64,000 nt of DNA from Gemmatimonadetes bacterium 2013_60CM_65_52 (GTDB lineage: Bacteria; Gemmatimonadota; Gemmatimonadetes; Gemmatimonadales; Gemmatimonadaceae): positions 185,933-249,932 of the forward strand of contig NGFI01000004.1 of the NCBI GenBank assembly GCA_002215645.1, given 5' to 3'. The notes beneath the pieces are model-generated. The model was not told the origin of the DNA. It saw only the letters and a list, made by a program, of their open reading frames with translations, and searched no databases. Positions 9,334 through 17,725 of the stretch are shown in pieces (the stretch's first letter is position 1; every line of letters starts with the position of its first letter). The translations under genes were made by a program, and so were the position numbers.

Positions 9334-9702
9334 TCACGTCTCATGCAGCGCCCAGCTGAGCGCAGCGTCGTAGTCGCGGAAGACTCGCACGTTCTGACCC
9401 GCCATCTCCGAAAAGGTTGCGTACATGCGGGCAATGCCGAATTGGACGTCGCGCGCGACGACCAATGCGCGGCGCGAGGCATTGCTGAAAACGCCCAGGT
9501 CCGCCGCCGCTTCCACCGCCGTGCTGCCCATGTCGAACTCTTCGACTTCGCGCAGATCGCCGATCTGCGAAAACGCGGGATCGAAAGCGGGGTCCGCGGC
9601 CATCTTGAGGTAGTGCTCGAGAAGCTCGGACGCAGTGAACTTCCCCCATACGCGGCCTCTCACGATTCGAGCGCCGACGTCGACGGTGAACGTTTCCGGC
9701 AT
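9334..9702 (-). CDS. Small STAS/SpoIIAA-like protein
   Basis: 122-aa soluble protein. Alternating strands and helices, with the pattern GDLREVEEFDMGSTAVEAAA, SRRALVVARDVQFGIARMY and NVRVFRDYDAALSWA, resemble the SpoIIAA/STAS-like fold used in signalling or lipid binding. No catalytic residues are evident. A strong Shine-Dalgarno sequence (AGGAGG, six bases upstream) fixes the ATG at 9702. A hairpin at about 9315-9342 overlaps the stop codon. The gene lies between dacB and an acyltransferase-like membrane gene, all on the minus strand. Specific role unknown. Confidence 0.7.
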   Translation of the reverse strand: MPETFTVDVGARIVRGRVWGKFTASELLEHYLKMAADPAFDPAFSQIGDLREVEEFDMGSTAVEAAADLGVFSNASRRALVVARDVQFGIARMYATFSEMAGQNVRVFRDYDAALSWALHET

Positions 9703-9746
9703 GGGCCACCTCCTCGTGGGATGCCGCGCCCTGGGCGCGAAGTCGG

Positions 9747-11003
9747 CTACACCTTCAGGATGATGTTCCGCTTGTAGAGCCAGGACAGGATCGCATACCA
9801 GAACAGCACGAACACGATGGCAAATGCGAGGGACGCGTTGATGGGATCGAGCCATGGTGTGAACAGCGTCTCGTAGATGCCCTGCTCGAGCGACATGCGC
9901 CGACCATCCTTCGTCACCTTGAAGATGGAGTAGATCAGGCGAGCCAGGATTCCCGAGCCGACGAACGCCGCGATCGGGTTCACGCCGTAGATGACGAAAA
10001 ACTTCGTCCATCCGCGCACCTTGTGGAAATCGACGATCCACATGACCGTCGCGAGTGCGATGCACGCCATGCCGCCCGTGAAGAGGACATACGAGCTGGT
10101 CCACAGGCTCTTGTTGATGGGAAACACCCAGTTCCACATGAGGGCGGCCATCATCCCCAGCGCGCCCGCCGCGAAAAGTCCGGCGAGACGCTCGGGCAGC
10201 GGCTTCCGCTCGGCGATCCAGCGCCCCGCGATGTTGCCGAGCATGGCCGTCGCGATTGCAGGAATCGTGGAGAGAATTCCCTCCGGATCCCACGTCTTGC
10301 TGGACGCCCAGATGTGATTGCCGAGCCCGAAGCGCGTCCAATCGAGCACCACTCTGTCGACCCATGCCTGCATCGTGCGCGGCGGCATGTTCAGCAGCAG
10401 TGCGCCGATGGTGCCTTCGCCGGGCACCGGCAGCGCCGTCATCACGACCCAATAGGACAACAGCAGGCCCGCGATGATGGCGACTTGCTGCCTGAGCGTC
10501 GTGCGCTGCGTGAGCAGCGCCGCGCAGAGATAGGCGATGCCGATGCGCTGGAGCACGCCCATGATGCGCCAGTGCATGAGCCGGTCGGCGATGCGCTGAA
10601 GGAACGACGGGTCCGGGACGCCTGCGACGTCGCCCCATGTGAAGTAGGGGAACCCGTTCACCAGCAGGCCGAACACGAAGATCAGCACGCCGCGGCGGAT
10701 GATCTGAGCGCGGATGGCGCGTTCGTCGTCGCCGCGCTCGCGGCGCGCCGACAGGGAGAGATAGGTGGTGATGCCCGCGATGAAGAGGAAGAACGGGAAG
10801 ACGAGATCGGTCGGCGTCCATCCGTTCCACGTCGCGTGCTCGAGCGGTTCGTAGATGTGCTCCCAACTGCCCGGATCGTTCACGAGCAGCATGCCCGCCA
10901 CCGTCATGCCGCGGAACACGTCCAGCGACAGCAGGCGCTCGCGAACCGGTTTCGCTGCGAACGAATCGAAGGTGCGCGGAATGGAGGAGAGAGTATCAGA
11001 CAT
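9747..11003 (-). CDS. Heparan-alpha-glucosaminide N-acetyltransferase-like membrane protein (DUF5009 family)
   Basis: Polytopic inner-membrane protein, 418 aa, of the HGSNAT/DUF5009 acyltransferase family. The N-terminal signature [19 protein letters not shown], followed by [16 protein letters not shown], is diagnostic. About ten hydrophobic segments follow, and the last cytosolic residues are basic ([12 protein letters not shown]). In animals the family transfers acetyl groups from cytosolic acetyl-CoA to sugars across the membrane; bacterial members are thought to acylate cell-envelope glycans. The ATG at 11003 was chosen because the signature motif then starts near residue 25, as in homologues. 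No operon partner is obvious apart from the STAS-like gene 44 bp downstream. Confidence 0.85.
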   Translation of the reverse strand: MSDTLSSIPRTFDSFAAKPVRERLLSLDVFRGMTVAGMLLVNDPGSWEHIYEPLEHATWNGWTPTDLVFPFFLFIAGITTYLSLSARRERGDDERAIRAQIIRRGVLIFVFGLLVNGFPYFTWGDVAGVPDPSFLQRIADRLMHWRIMGVLQRIGIAYLCAALLTQRTTLRQQVAIIAGLLLSYWVVMTALPVPGEGTIGALLLNMPPRTMQAWVDRVVLDWTRFGLGNHIWASSKTWDPEGILSTIPAIATAMLGNIAGRWIAERKPLPERLAGLFAAGALGMMAALMWNWVFPINKSLWTSSYVLFTGGMACIALATVMWIVDFHKVRGWTKFFVIYGVNPIAAFVGSGILARLIYSIFKVTKDGRRMSLEQGIYETLFTPWLDPINASLAFAIVFVLFWYAILSWLYKRNIILKV

Positions 11004-11128
11004 GGGGGAAGTCTCAGTAGGACGATAACGGTACCTCGCGCCGGGCCTTTGTCGAGCCCGCATCGCCACTTTCGGCCCCCGGGCAGCCTGTACAGATTCA
11101 AGCAACACGCCCGCACGGAGGGTACCGC

Positions 11129-11617
11129 ATGCGTCGCAAGATCGTTCGTGATGGAGTCATCGCCGGCATACTCGGCGCCACGGCCGTGGCTGTGTGGTTC
11201 CTCGGCGTGGACGTCATCTACGCGCACGCGTTCCGCACGCCGACGGCGCTGGGGAAAGGGCTGCTGCGCCTGTTCGGCCCGCCCACCGACGACAGCGTGT
11301 TCATGCTCGTCGCGGCGTATACGGTGTTTCACTACGTGGCGTTCATCGCCGCGGGGCTGCTGGTGTCGGTGATCGTGCACTGGGCGCAGACGCAGCCCAC
11401 GGTGCTGGCGGGCGCGCTGATGCTCTTCGTCGCGTTCGAGATCGGCTTCTACGGACTGAGCTCGGCGCTGGAGGAATCACCGTTTCTCGGCGCGCTCGGC
11501 TGGGCGCAGGTGGCGACGGGCAATCTCATCGCGGCGCTGGTGATGGGGACGTACATGTGGCGAACGCACCCGGAGCTCAAATCCGAGCTGGATTACGCGC
11601 TGGCGGGAAAGGAGTAG
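11129..11617 (+). CDS. Hypothetical four-helix membrane protein
   Basis: 162-aa integral membrane protein with four hydrophobic segments (roughly residues 8-28, 55-82, 90-108 and 122-142) and short polar ends. It has no motif I can assign. FRTPTALGKGLLRLFG lies between helices 1 and 2. It begins with a basic stretch (MRRKIVRDG), consistent with the N-terminus inside. It stands alone on the plus strand, divergent from the acyltransferase-like gene, and marks the last recognisable core gene before the accessory island. Confidence 0.65.
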   Translation: MRRKIVRDGVIAGILGATAVAVWFLGVDVIYAHAFRTPTALGKGLLRLFGPPTDDSVFMLVAAYTVFHYVAFIAAGLLVSVIVHWAQTQPTVLAGALMLFVAFEIGFYGLSSALEESPFLGALGWAQVATGNLIAALVMGTYMWRTHPELKSELDYALAGKE

Positions 11618-11671
11618 GTTTCGGGCCCTTGCGTCGGGTGCGGTTGAGCATTTTCACATTCTTTGACTTGA

Positions 11672-12102
11672 ACGATCCGAAACACCGTCCGGGAAGCACT
11701 GATAAACGCAGTCGCGCACGCCGACTACTCGCACCGCGGCGCGCCTTTTTTGATGACCGACTCGAGATCGAGAATCCGGGGTTGCTCCCCTCCGGCCTCA
11801 CGGTCGAAGATCTCAAGCGCGGGGTGTCGAAGCTGCGCAATCGCGTCATCGGCCGCGTCTTCCACGCACCCGGTCTGATCGAGCAGCGGGGGAGCGGCGT
11901 TCAGCGGATGATCGTCGCGTGCCGCGAAGTGGGGTTGGCGCTGCCGCGGCTCGAAGAAATCGCTACACGCTTCCGGGTGACCATCTACACAGAGCGCGTG
12001 TCGCAACCATTGGTCGAGACGACGGACCAGACGATCCTGGACGAACTCTCGGACGGTGAGGCCGACTGACGAGCGAGATCGCCGCGGTCATTTGCCTCGC
12101 CT
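11672..12102 (+). pseudogene. Decayed fragment of AlbA_2/Schlafen-type ATP-binding regulator (central/C-terminal part)
   Basis: Remnant of an ATP-binding DNA-binding regulator (AlbA_2 domain followed by a HATPase_c_4-like domain). Frame 2 encodes VREALINAVAHADYSHRGAP (11687-11746). After a small deletion/frameshift near 11746, frame 1 continues with FDDRLEIENPGLLPSGLTVE, then SKLRNRVIGRVFHAPGLIEQ and RGSGVQRM, to a stop at 12069. A second shift near 12063 reveals LTSEIAAVI in the third frame. The normal N-terminal half (AlbA_2 and the linker) and the final winged-helix segment are missing here. Fragments matching the part before and the part after this piece occur at 19771-20097. Confidence 0.8.
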
Positions 12103-12126
12103 TCCTTGGTACTTTGGGTGAGCCTT

Positions 12127-13800
12127 TTACTCTCGCAAGGCATACTTCTCAGAGTACGCCCGCAAGAACACTTCATCCTGGCACAGGCAACGCCCCGACG
12201 AGAGTTTGGCTGCCGGAGAATTCACCTCCGCCACAGTATTTCCATCAACTGTTAGCCGAAGCAGATCGATCTCCGAACGCGCAGGAAGTCGCGGAGCACG
12301 AAGCCCACCAGCGTCGCTGACGAGCTCCGCGGCGAGAAGGATGCCCGCGAGCGCTGACTGGAAGGCCATTGGTACTTCCGCAGGGCGCCCGTTCGCGAGA
12401 CCGCCACCAAGCCTGAACACGAGGCCACCGCACAAGGCGCCCACATAAAACTCATCGAGACTCGCATTTTCGAACCTGAACAGTTCGTGAGGCTCGATTG
12501 AGCGGCGCGCAGCGATGCGTTCGATGAATGCGCGTCCTACTGGCCCGCCGCTATGTAAAAGCACTCGTACTTCCATGAGTTCGTCAACGGTCGTACAGCC
12601 CAACGCTTCGGCATACAGCTGATCTCGATTCTTGGTTGGTCCAGTGGGGTGGTAGAGACACGCCACACAAGGCCCGTCGCCAATGAACGTGTGACGGGAC
12701 ACGCCAAGATTCTCCGGTTGAGTCCACGCATTCGCAATCCATCGGGGCAGCGCAGCTTGCACAGCTATGCGATCCTCGGCGCTGTCAAGGGCAAGGAGTA
12801 CTCGCTCCAAACGGTAGTTCGCGCGCTCATTCAAGTACGCCGCCCACGACTCTGGGTGCCCGAGGGCGACAACATCGTTACCTGTCGTGGTTACTGCGGC
12901 CATTTCCTCGGTGGCCATTTCAACTTTTGTCCGACCGACGGCTCCCTGATGGGAAAGCACATATCTCTGCACGTTGGTGAGATCCACCATCTCGGGATCT
13001 ATGAAGTGTAGAGTGCCATGAAGCGAAGGAGTTCGGGATAGAGCCCATACCACTGCATTGCCAATCGCGCCGACGCCGACCAGAAATGTTTCTCCTATCG
13101 AGACGTACGGAGGCTCAGTCCTCTCACCGGCAGGATGCGCCAAAGCGTCCCGCGTCAGTTTCAGGTCGACGACCGAGAAGCAAAGCGTTCCACCATCCCC
13201 ACGCGCGCTCAGTCCGGTTCCGGTATCGGTATCAAGGAAGTCGCGAAATACGGCCTGAAAAACAGCAGAGGCACCGAAACAAGCCGCAGCCCCGGCCCCG
13301 TAAGGATTCTCCGTCTGCCCAGATCCAACCGGGTCGACATTTGAAATGGATGCTAGCCACTCCTGCGACCCGATGTAAAACTGTTGTTGAAGTATCGACG
13401 TTTCACTGACGTACGAGGGTTCCGTCGGCGTCTGGCCAATTACCAGGAGCGCGGTAGCTCCTTGAATCTTGGAATCGATCTCAATGAGCGGATTGATTCC
13501 GCTTGCCCTGTTGCTCAGGCGCTCTCTCAGAGCATGCTGCTTCCCAGCAAGTTCACCTGAAGCGAAGTTCGTGCTATCCGCAGCTAGAGGTGCCAAGGAG
13601 ATACGGGGATAGAGCCTGGCGAGAAGGTCAACGCATAGATCAAGTGTGCTTCGAGCTTCCGGAGAGGTTGCCGCGGAATAATCCCATGCGATTCCGACGA
13701 CGCGCGATAGCAGATGTGTGCGGATTGCTTCGCTGTTGGCGTTCTTCAGTAGCGATCCCGCGGACAGTGCGGCTTTGTCAAAGAAATTGGCGAGTGCCAC
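12127..13800 (-). CDS. ThiF/E1-like ubiquitin-activating-type enzyme
   Basis: Large E1-like enzyme, 557 aa from a GTG start two bases after the upstream JAMM gene. Expected role: adenylate the C-terminus of the neighbouring ubiquitin-like protein and pass it on as a thioester. The adenylation domain starts near residue 236: VGVGAIGNAV (GxGxxG at 242-247), HFIDPEMVDLTNVQRY (D268 and R279 in the expected nucleotide-binding positions), RTKVEMA (K292) and LLALDS (D339). Cysteines that could bind zinc or carry a thioester are C378, C381, C538 and C540 (GPCVACLYHP, GRCLCQDE). The first 230 residues are an unusual domain with TENPYGAGAAACFGAS near its end; no E2 active site is obvious there. Last gene of the array. 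Confidence 0.85.
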   Translation of the reverse strand: MALANFFDKAALSAGSLLKNANSEAIRTHLLSRVVGIAWDYSAATSPEARSTLDLCVDLLARLYPRISLAPLAADSTNFASGELAGKQHALRERLSNRASGINPLIEIDSKIQGATALLVIGQTPTEPSYVSETSILQQQFYIGSQEWLASISNVDPVGSGQTENPYGAGAAACFGASAVFQAVFRDFLDTDTGTGLSARGDGGTLCFSVVDLKLTRDALAHPAGERTEPPYVSIGETFLVGVGAIGNAVVWALSRTPSLHGTLHFIDPEMVDLTNVQRYVLSHQGAVGRTKVEMATEEMAAVTTTGNDVVALGHPESWAAYLNERANYRLERVLLALDSAEDRIAVQAALPRWIANAWTQPENLGVSRHTFIGDGPCVACLYHPTGPTKNRDQLYAEALGCTTVDELMEVRVLLHSGGPVGRAFIERIAARRSIEPHELFRFENASLDEFYVGALCGGLVFRLGGGLANGRPAEVPMAFQSALAGILLAAELVSDAGGLRAPRLPARSEIDLLRLTVDGNTVAEVNSPAAKLSSGRCLCQDEVFLRAYSEKYALRE

Positions 13801-13802
13801 AG

Positions 13803-14321
13803 TTACTCCTCGGTGATGTCAATCAGCGTCGCAGCCTCGAGCGCCGACAGCTTCTGCCATTGCGCATCTGGCCGCATGCGATATACGACCGCTGCTCCAA
13901 GAGAGAACTCGCTGGCCGCGTAGTCCGGTATCACGATGGAGAGACCGCCCTCACGGGTCATGACGGGAAAGTCCTCGTCGGTGTCCGAGTGATACGCCGC
14001 CGCGGGGTGACTGTGGAGTTGGGCAATGATGGTCATTCGGTGACTGTGCAGCCACACGTTCATCGCGAACAGTTCGTCACCCTCGATCAGCACGAGGCAT
14101 CCGCCGTCGAGACCACCGGCATGCTGCTTGGGTATGTAGGCGGCGCGGACTTCGAACTGCGTTCCGACCGGCTCGCCTACCCAGAACCCAACGCCCTCAT
14201 GGCCTCGTCGTCCACTTTGGCGAAGGAAGGCGTGTACGTCGTTCACGATCTCCCACGGGACTCGAATGCTTTGAATTGATTCAAGGCCTTCGGGGTCATT
14301 GCCTTGATCGGCGGCGGTCAT
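13803..14321 (-). CDS. JAMM/MPN (Mov34) family metallo-isopeptidase
   Basis: 172-aa zinc isopeptidase of the JAB/MPN superfamily, the group of eukaryotic Rpn11/CSN5 deubiquitinases and bacterial partners of ubiquitin-like proteins. The JAMM motif is complete: E42 in HEGVGFWVG, then QLHSHPAAAYHSDTDED with H103, H105, S112 and D115. The spacing of six residues between the second His and Ser is common in bacterial operonic JABs. The ATG at 14321 overlaps the upstream stop (ATGA), so it is coupled to the CEHH gene. Expected function: trim the C-terminal tail of the ubiquitin-like precursor and/or remove it from targets. The activity is inferred from motif and context. Confidence 0.9.
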   Translation of the reverse strand: MTAADQGNDPEGLESIQSIRVPWEIVNDVHAFLRQSGRRGHEGVGFWVGEPVGTQFEVRAAYIPKQHAGGLDGGCLVLIEGDELFAMNVWLHSHRMTIIAQLHSHPAAAYHSDTDEDFPVMTREGGLSIVIPDYAASEFSLGAAVVYRMRPDAQWQKLSALEAATLIDITEE

Positions 14322-14926
14322 GCGGGAGGCTCGCCCTGCTCGAAGCCGGCAACGTGATGGCCGATCGAGTAGTTCGAGATTGGCTGCACGCCGTACTGAT
14401 AAATGGTGTTGAGAATGTGAAAGAGCGTGCCCGCGCCAAGACCGCGGTGCAGCAGCCACGAGTCTCCAGTATGCGCAGGATGCTCGTGGTACTCCCGAAC
14501 GCCCGGAATGCAAAGAAACGGCACTTCGTCCGGACTGTGCGCCTGCATGAGAGGAATTGATCCCGAGAGCTGTGGCATGCCCGGCACTGCGAAGTTCACC
14601 ACCTGACGGCGTAGCAACGCGGTCGGCAAGTTGCGGTGACGATAGGGCTCGCGAGTGAACGGATCGACGAGTCTGACGGAAGGCGGCTCGAGGTCGTAAT
14701 TCGTGAAGTCACAATCGACGCCGCAGATGACAGCTGACGGACGAAGTTGTGCAGCAGCGAATATGACAAAGGCGCGCGGAAAGCTGGCCTCGACAAGCAA
14801 CCACCCGCGGCGGCGATGGTCGGCTTCCCCGCTCCGATAACCTGCGACTTCCGCGTCGAACTTCTCACGTGAGACCGCTGGGTCCACGACCTGTGATCGA
14901 GCGTCCGCCAGCACAGCCATGCTCAC
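14318..14926 (-). CDS. CEHH predicted metal-binding protein of ubiquitin-like operons
   Basis: 202-aa protein found, to my knowledge, almost only beside bacterial ubiquitin-like, E1-like and JAB genes, and known as the predicted metal-binding CEHH domain. The signature is visible: C139 (PFLCIPG), E148/H149 (REYHEHP), H152 and H160 (HTGDSWLLHR), followed by GLGAGTLFHILNTIYQYG. The preceding segment VDCDFTNYDLEPPSVRLVDP has the look of a ubiquitin-conjugating (E2) fold core, and no other E2 candidate exists in the array, so it may act as the E2 or a specificity factor (inference). The GTG at 14926 overlaps the upstream stop (GTGA); an ATG lies two codons in. Confidence 0.8.
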   Translation of the reverse strand: MSMAVLADARSQVVDPAVSREKFDAEVAGYRSGEADHRRRGWLLVEASFPRAFVIFAAAQLRPSAVICGVDCDFTNYDLEPPSVRLVDPFTREPYRHRNLPTALLRRQVVNFAVPGMPQLSGSIPLMQAHSPDEVPFLCIPGVREYHEHPAHTGDSWLLHRGLGAGTLFHILNTIYQYGVQPISNYSIGHHVAGFEQGEPPA

Positions 14927-15225
14927 CGAGGTGTCCCCGGCTCGCCCCTCGTTGCAACGATGGGAGCGCCGTTGACGCCCACGCGCAGCGTCAAGTACAG
15001 AATCACGTCGGCCGGAAAATGGAAATCACCCACTTTGCGCGACAGGTCCAAGGGCGTTCCCTTTGCGTCCTTGAGCTCCCAGTCGCTGAGTGAGCGCCCG
15101 CCGTTCTTGGTCTGCTTGAGGGCAAGCTCCGCAACCGTCCGAAGCGGGGTCTCCGGGTGGGCGTTGACCACGGTTTCCACACCGTTCACGACCACGACGA
15201 TGTGACTTTCAGTGAGCTTTGCCAT
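14923..15225 (-). CDS. DUF2604-type ubiquitin-like protein
   Basis: 100-aa beta-grasp protein matching the DUF2604 family of bacterial ubiquitin-like modifiers. Visible features: first beta-hairpin SHIVVVVNGVETVV, a helix LRTVAELALKQT, then SDWELKDAKGTPLDL and the closing strand VILYLTLRVGVNG. Family members as I recall them end shortly after this last strand in a small-residue motif. This one carries 14 further residues (APIVATRGEPGTPR) after G86, implying processing by the adjacent JAMM enzyme. A good Shine-Dalgarno (GGAG, nine bases upstream) supports the ATG at 15225. A 126-bp gap separates it from the ImmA/IrrE gene, so a separate promoter for the Ubl-CEHH-JAMM-E1 block is possible. Confidence 0.85.
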   Translation of the reverse strand: MAKLTESHIVVVVNGVETVVNAHPETPLRTVAELALKQTKNGGRSLSDWELKDAKGTPLDLSRKVGDFHFPADVILYLTLRVGVNGAPIVATRGEPGTPR

Positions 15226-15351
15226 GACGACGTTCTCCGGAGCAGGCGGCCTTTGCGCTTTGCGTCGCCGCGTTACTCCTTCATAGAACGGCGCATCTCC
15301 CTCGTCTGTCCACGGTTGCAGGTCGTACCTAGTCGACGCCGCTACCGATAA

Positions 15352-16128
15352 CTAGAACAGATCTTTGGTCGGCCTGCTCCCAATCGGCTGTATGTCCATG
15401 TCGATCGTGACGCGTCGGTTCGCGGCATCCTGGGACACGTCATACAACTTGCGCACTTTGTTGATCAGATCGGCGACTTCGTTGTGGGAACGAATGCCGT
15501 GTGGATGCCGTTCAGCCAGCATCTGTCTCATGCCGTCCAGCGGCATCAGGAACTCAGCGGCGAAGTCGTTTGCATCCAGTTCCAACTTTCCGGCCCTGGT
15601 CAGAGGTCCATTGTTCGCAAGAGTACAGCGCCCAAACCTCAGAAGGCGAGGGGCGATATCCGCACCAAAAAGATCGCCATGAAATGCCTCTCTCCTCTGG
15701 AGATGCGGCAACACTTCGCCAACAAGATGGCCGATTTCGTGTGCTACGGTCCAGCGCTGGCGCTGAAGTGGGTCACCGTTCTTGACAAATATCCAACGGT
15801 GATCGCCCGCGGCAGTGACGTACAGGCCGCCTGCGAGTGGATCATCATTGGGTTCCTCCTTGTCAATATTCAGCCCCCACTTCGCGGCGAGGTATTCGAG
15901 TGCCATGCGATCGGTGAGGTCGTCGAGGAAGCAAGTACTGCAGTCGAGGTAAGACTTGGCGACGCTAATAGGATCCGCAGCCTCCGTTAAGACAGAGACA
16001 TGACCCAGCGAGTGCAAGCGCCTTCGCAGCCCGTTCACAATGTCGCGAGCTTTTTTCGAGCGCCAGCTGTTCTTCACAGCGCGACTCGCGTCTTTGGATT
16101 CAGAGATTCTCGTTCTCATGGGAGACAT
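15352..16128 (-). CDS. ImmA/IrrE family zinc metallopeptidase
   Basis: 258-aa peptidase of the M78 (ImmA/IrrE) family, whose members cleave repressors or anti-regulators after stress or DNA damage. The catalytic motif RWTVAHEIGHLVG gives H130, E131 and H134, and the downstream ELDANDFAAEFLMP is the conserved third-ligand helix. The N-terminal 50 residues are basic and helical. The ATG at 16128 was chosen because AGGAG lies ten bases upstream; it overlaps the end of the zf-HC2 gene by 29 bases, so the two are coupled. By analogy with ImmA and IrrE it may cut a regulator in the same operon, with the zf-HC2 protein the closest candidate (inference). Confidence 0.85.
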   Translation of the reverse strand: MSPMRTRISESKDASRAVKNSWRSKKARDIVNGLRRRLHSLGHVSVLTEAADPISVAKSYLDCSTCFLDDLTDRMALEYLAAKWGLNIDKEEPNDDPLAGGLYVTAAGDHRWIFVKNGDPLQRQRWTVAHEIGHLVGEVLPHLQRREAFHGDLFGADIAPRLLRFGRCTLANNGPLTRAGKLELDANDFAAEFLMPLDGMRQMLAERHPHGIRSHNEVADLINKVRKLYDVSQDAANRRVTIDMDIQPIGSRPTKDLF

Positions 16129-17584
16129 CGTCTGGACACTCCTGGTTTGAGTCAGAGTCACTCGGCAAGGGCGGGAACTCGTGACGCGCGGCGCGTTTAT
16201 CCAGGATTTCACCTTTGAGCTTCCCGCTCTCCTGAATGCAGAAATAGTAAACGTCGCACGCGAGAGAGAAGATGGCATTCCGCTCCGCCTGCGTGAGACC
16301 CGGTTCGCGAGCAAGAAACGTCGCACGCCAATCAGTCTCCCACAGTGCGACGATGCTGTATTCCTCAAAAGGCGCAAGCTGTCCCCACACAAGCGACTGA
16401 TGATTGGTCTTGGACCAGTGCTCAAGACGATTATCGTGTTTGCACCGTAGGAACTCGCGAATCTCTTCTGCAAAGTTGCTCGTCACGCGGTGTGTCTCGG
16501 AGGCGTCCGCCTGGGCGCGGTCTTTCCCATAGACCGCTTTTTGCTCGGCGACACGCCTGAGCGGCGTCGCGTCTTCGACGCGATCGGGCAAAGATGCCGC
16601 TGGGCGTGAAACGCGACCCGAATGTCCGATAGAGGGAATTCGATCTAGCCAGGGATTTGTTTGCCTGGGCGACTTCGGCTCTCCTATTTCCCCGGTCGGA
16701 CTTGTTGGGGAATTGGTTGGCCCATCGTCGATCTTGCTGTCCTCGAGAGTGTCATCGGAGAAATCCGCGCGGCACACCGCGTCCATATAACTGGATAGCC
16801 GCGCACCGAGGAGCTGCCACTCTGGTCGCGTGCGAATCTCCGCATGGCCGAGTCTGCCCACGACGAGGTCTGAGGGAGGAGCTTCCGATCGGCTCCAGGC
16901 CCGCTCGACACGCAACAATTCCTCCCCTGAGCGAGTCGGTAGCCGGCCAATGCAGCGGTTGAGGCAACTTGCGTGGCCACTTCGCTCCATGTCCACGTGA
17001 ATCACGGCAGACCCACCAATCCCGCTATCGGCAGATCTAAAAATGAGAGACCACTCCGCGGCCAGTCGCTCATCTTCAGTCACTGGCGTGAGATTGACCA
17101 TCTGGCCACCGTCAGAGGCAGACACAAACTGATCAAGCACGAGTACCAGTAGTGCGAAGGAAGCCATATCGCGAGACGCCAAAGAGTCATCTTCCACGTG
17201 CTCATCAAGTGCTCGCGCCTGACGAGTACCTGGCCGCGATTCTAGCTCCACTGCCCAAATCTGGCCAACTTCGGGACGGGGACGTGGGTCAGCGAGCGCA
17301 TGGGCGACTCGGTTCCGCTGCTCGGACAAGTGCTTCCTGACGCTCTCTGATCTCTCGGGTGCCCTGAGACTTACGTACGAGAGAAACCCTCTGGCCAAAT
17401 AGTCCTGGAGGGCGTCCGATGCTGACGAGTCTTCGGTTCGAAGGCTCGCGAGCGAGCGCGCGCAATCAGGGCACGTTTGCACGTGCGACTCAATATTGGC
17501 AGAAAGCTCAGGGTCGGCCTTTCCGCTTTCGTACGCGACGAGTTCGTCGGCTGGCGGGCAATGGCTATGCGGGAATCTACGCAT
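16100..17584 (-). CDS. zf-HC2 (anti-sigma-type zinc finger) protein with PemK/MazF-like region
   Basis: 494-aa protein. The N-terminus is a zf-HC2 finger as in anti-sigma factors: C9, then IESHVQTCPDCARSL with H34, C38 and C41. A middle region (about residues 110-260) begins PEVGQIWAVELE and runs through a hydrophobic strand ALLVLVLDQF and EDERLAAEWSLIF, resembling the barrel of PemK/MazF-type proteins and the first gene of this operon. Then comes a Ser/Pro-rich linker and a helical C-terminal region containing IVALWETDWRATFLAREPGL. There is no transmembrane segment, so it is cytoplasmic. The ATG at 17584 has GGAGGG ten bases upstream. Placed after a sigma-like gene, it is the obvious anti-sigma candidate; the remaining domains are of unknown function. 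Confidence 0.7.
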   Translation of the reverse strand: MRRFPHSHCPPADELVAYESGKADPELSANIESHVQTCPDCARSLASLRTEDSSASDALQDYLARGFLSYVSLRAPERSESVRKHLSEQRNRVAHALADPRPRPEVGQIWAVELESRPGTRQARALDEHVEDDSLASRDMASFALLVLVLDQFVSASDGGQMVNLTPVTEDERLAAEWSLIFRSADSGIGGSAVIHVDMERSGHASCLNRCIGRLPTRSGEELLRVERAWSRSEAPPSDLVVGRLGHAEIRTRPEWQLLGARLSSYMDAVCRADFSDDTLEDSKIDDGPTNSPTSPTGEIGEPKSPRQTNPWLDRIPSIGHSGRVSRPAASLPDRVEDATPLRRVAEQKAVYGKDRAQADASETHRVTSNFAEEIREFLRCKHDNRLEHWSKTNHQSLVWGQLAPFEEYSIVALWETDWRATFLAREPGLTQAERNAIFSLACDVYYFCIQESGKLKGEILDKRAARHEFPPLPSDSDSNQECPDDVSHENENL

Positions 17585-17725
17585 TACGAACAAGCCCTCC
17601 GCTGGAGTCGCTGGTACGATCTGCATCGATCGGCGAACTGTTTCCGCTCACCGCATTGTCCCATTCAAGAACTGCGCAACGCATCATTTTGTCCATAAGT
17701 GACGGAAATCGAACCGCCGGGAGAG

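Noticed and set aside
9315-9342. Hairpin over the stop of the STAS-like gene as a terminator
   Set aside because: Stem is imperfect, overlaps the stop codon and has no T-run on either strand.
15226-15351. ECF-type promoter in front of the Ubl gene
   Set aside because: A GCAACC-like -35 occurs on the minus strand but no matching -10 lies at a plausible distance.
16128-16473. Longer N-terminus for the ImmA/IrrE protein
   Set aside because: The extra 115 residues lie inside the zf-HC2 gene and have no conserved pattern; a good ribosome-binding site precedes the ATG at 16128.
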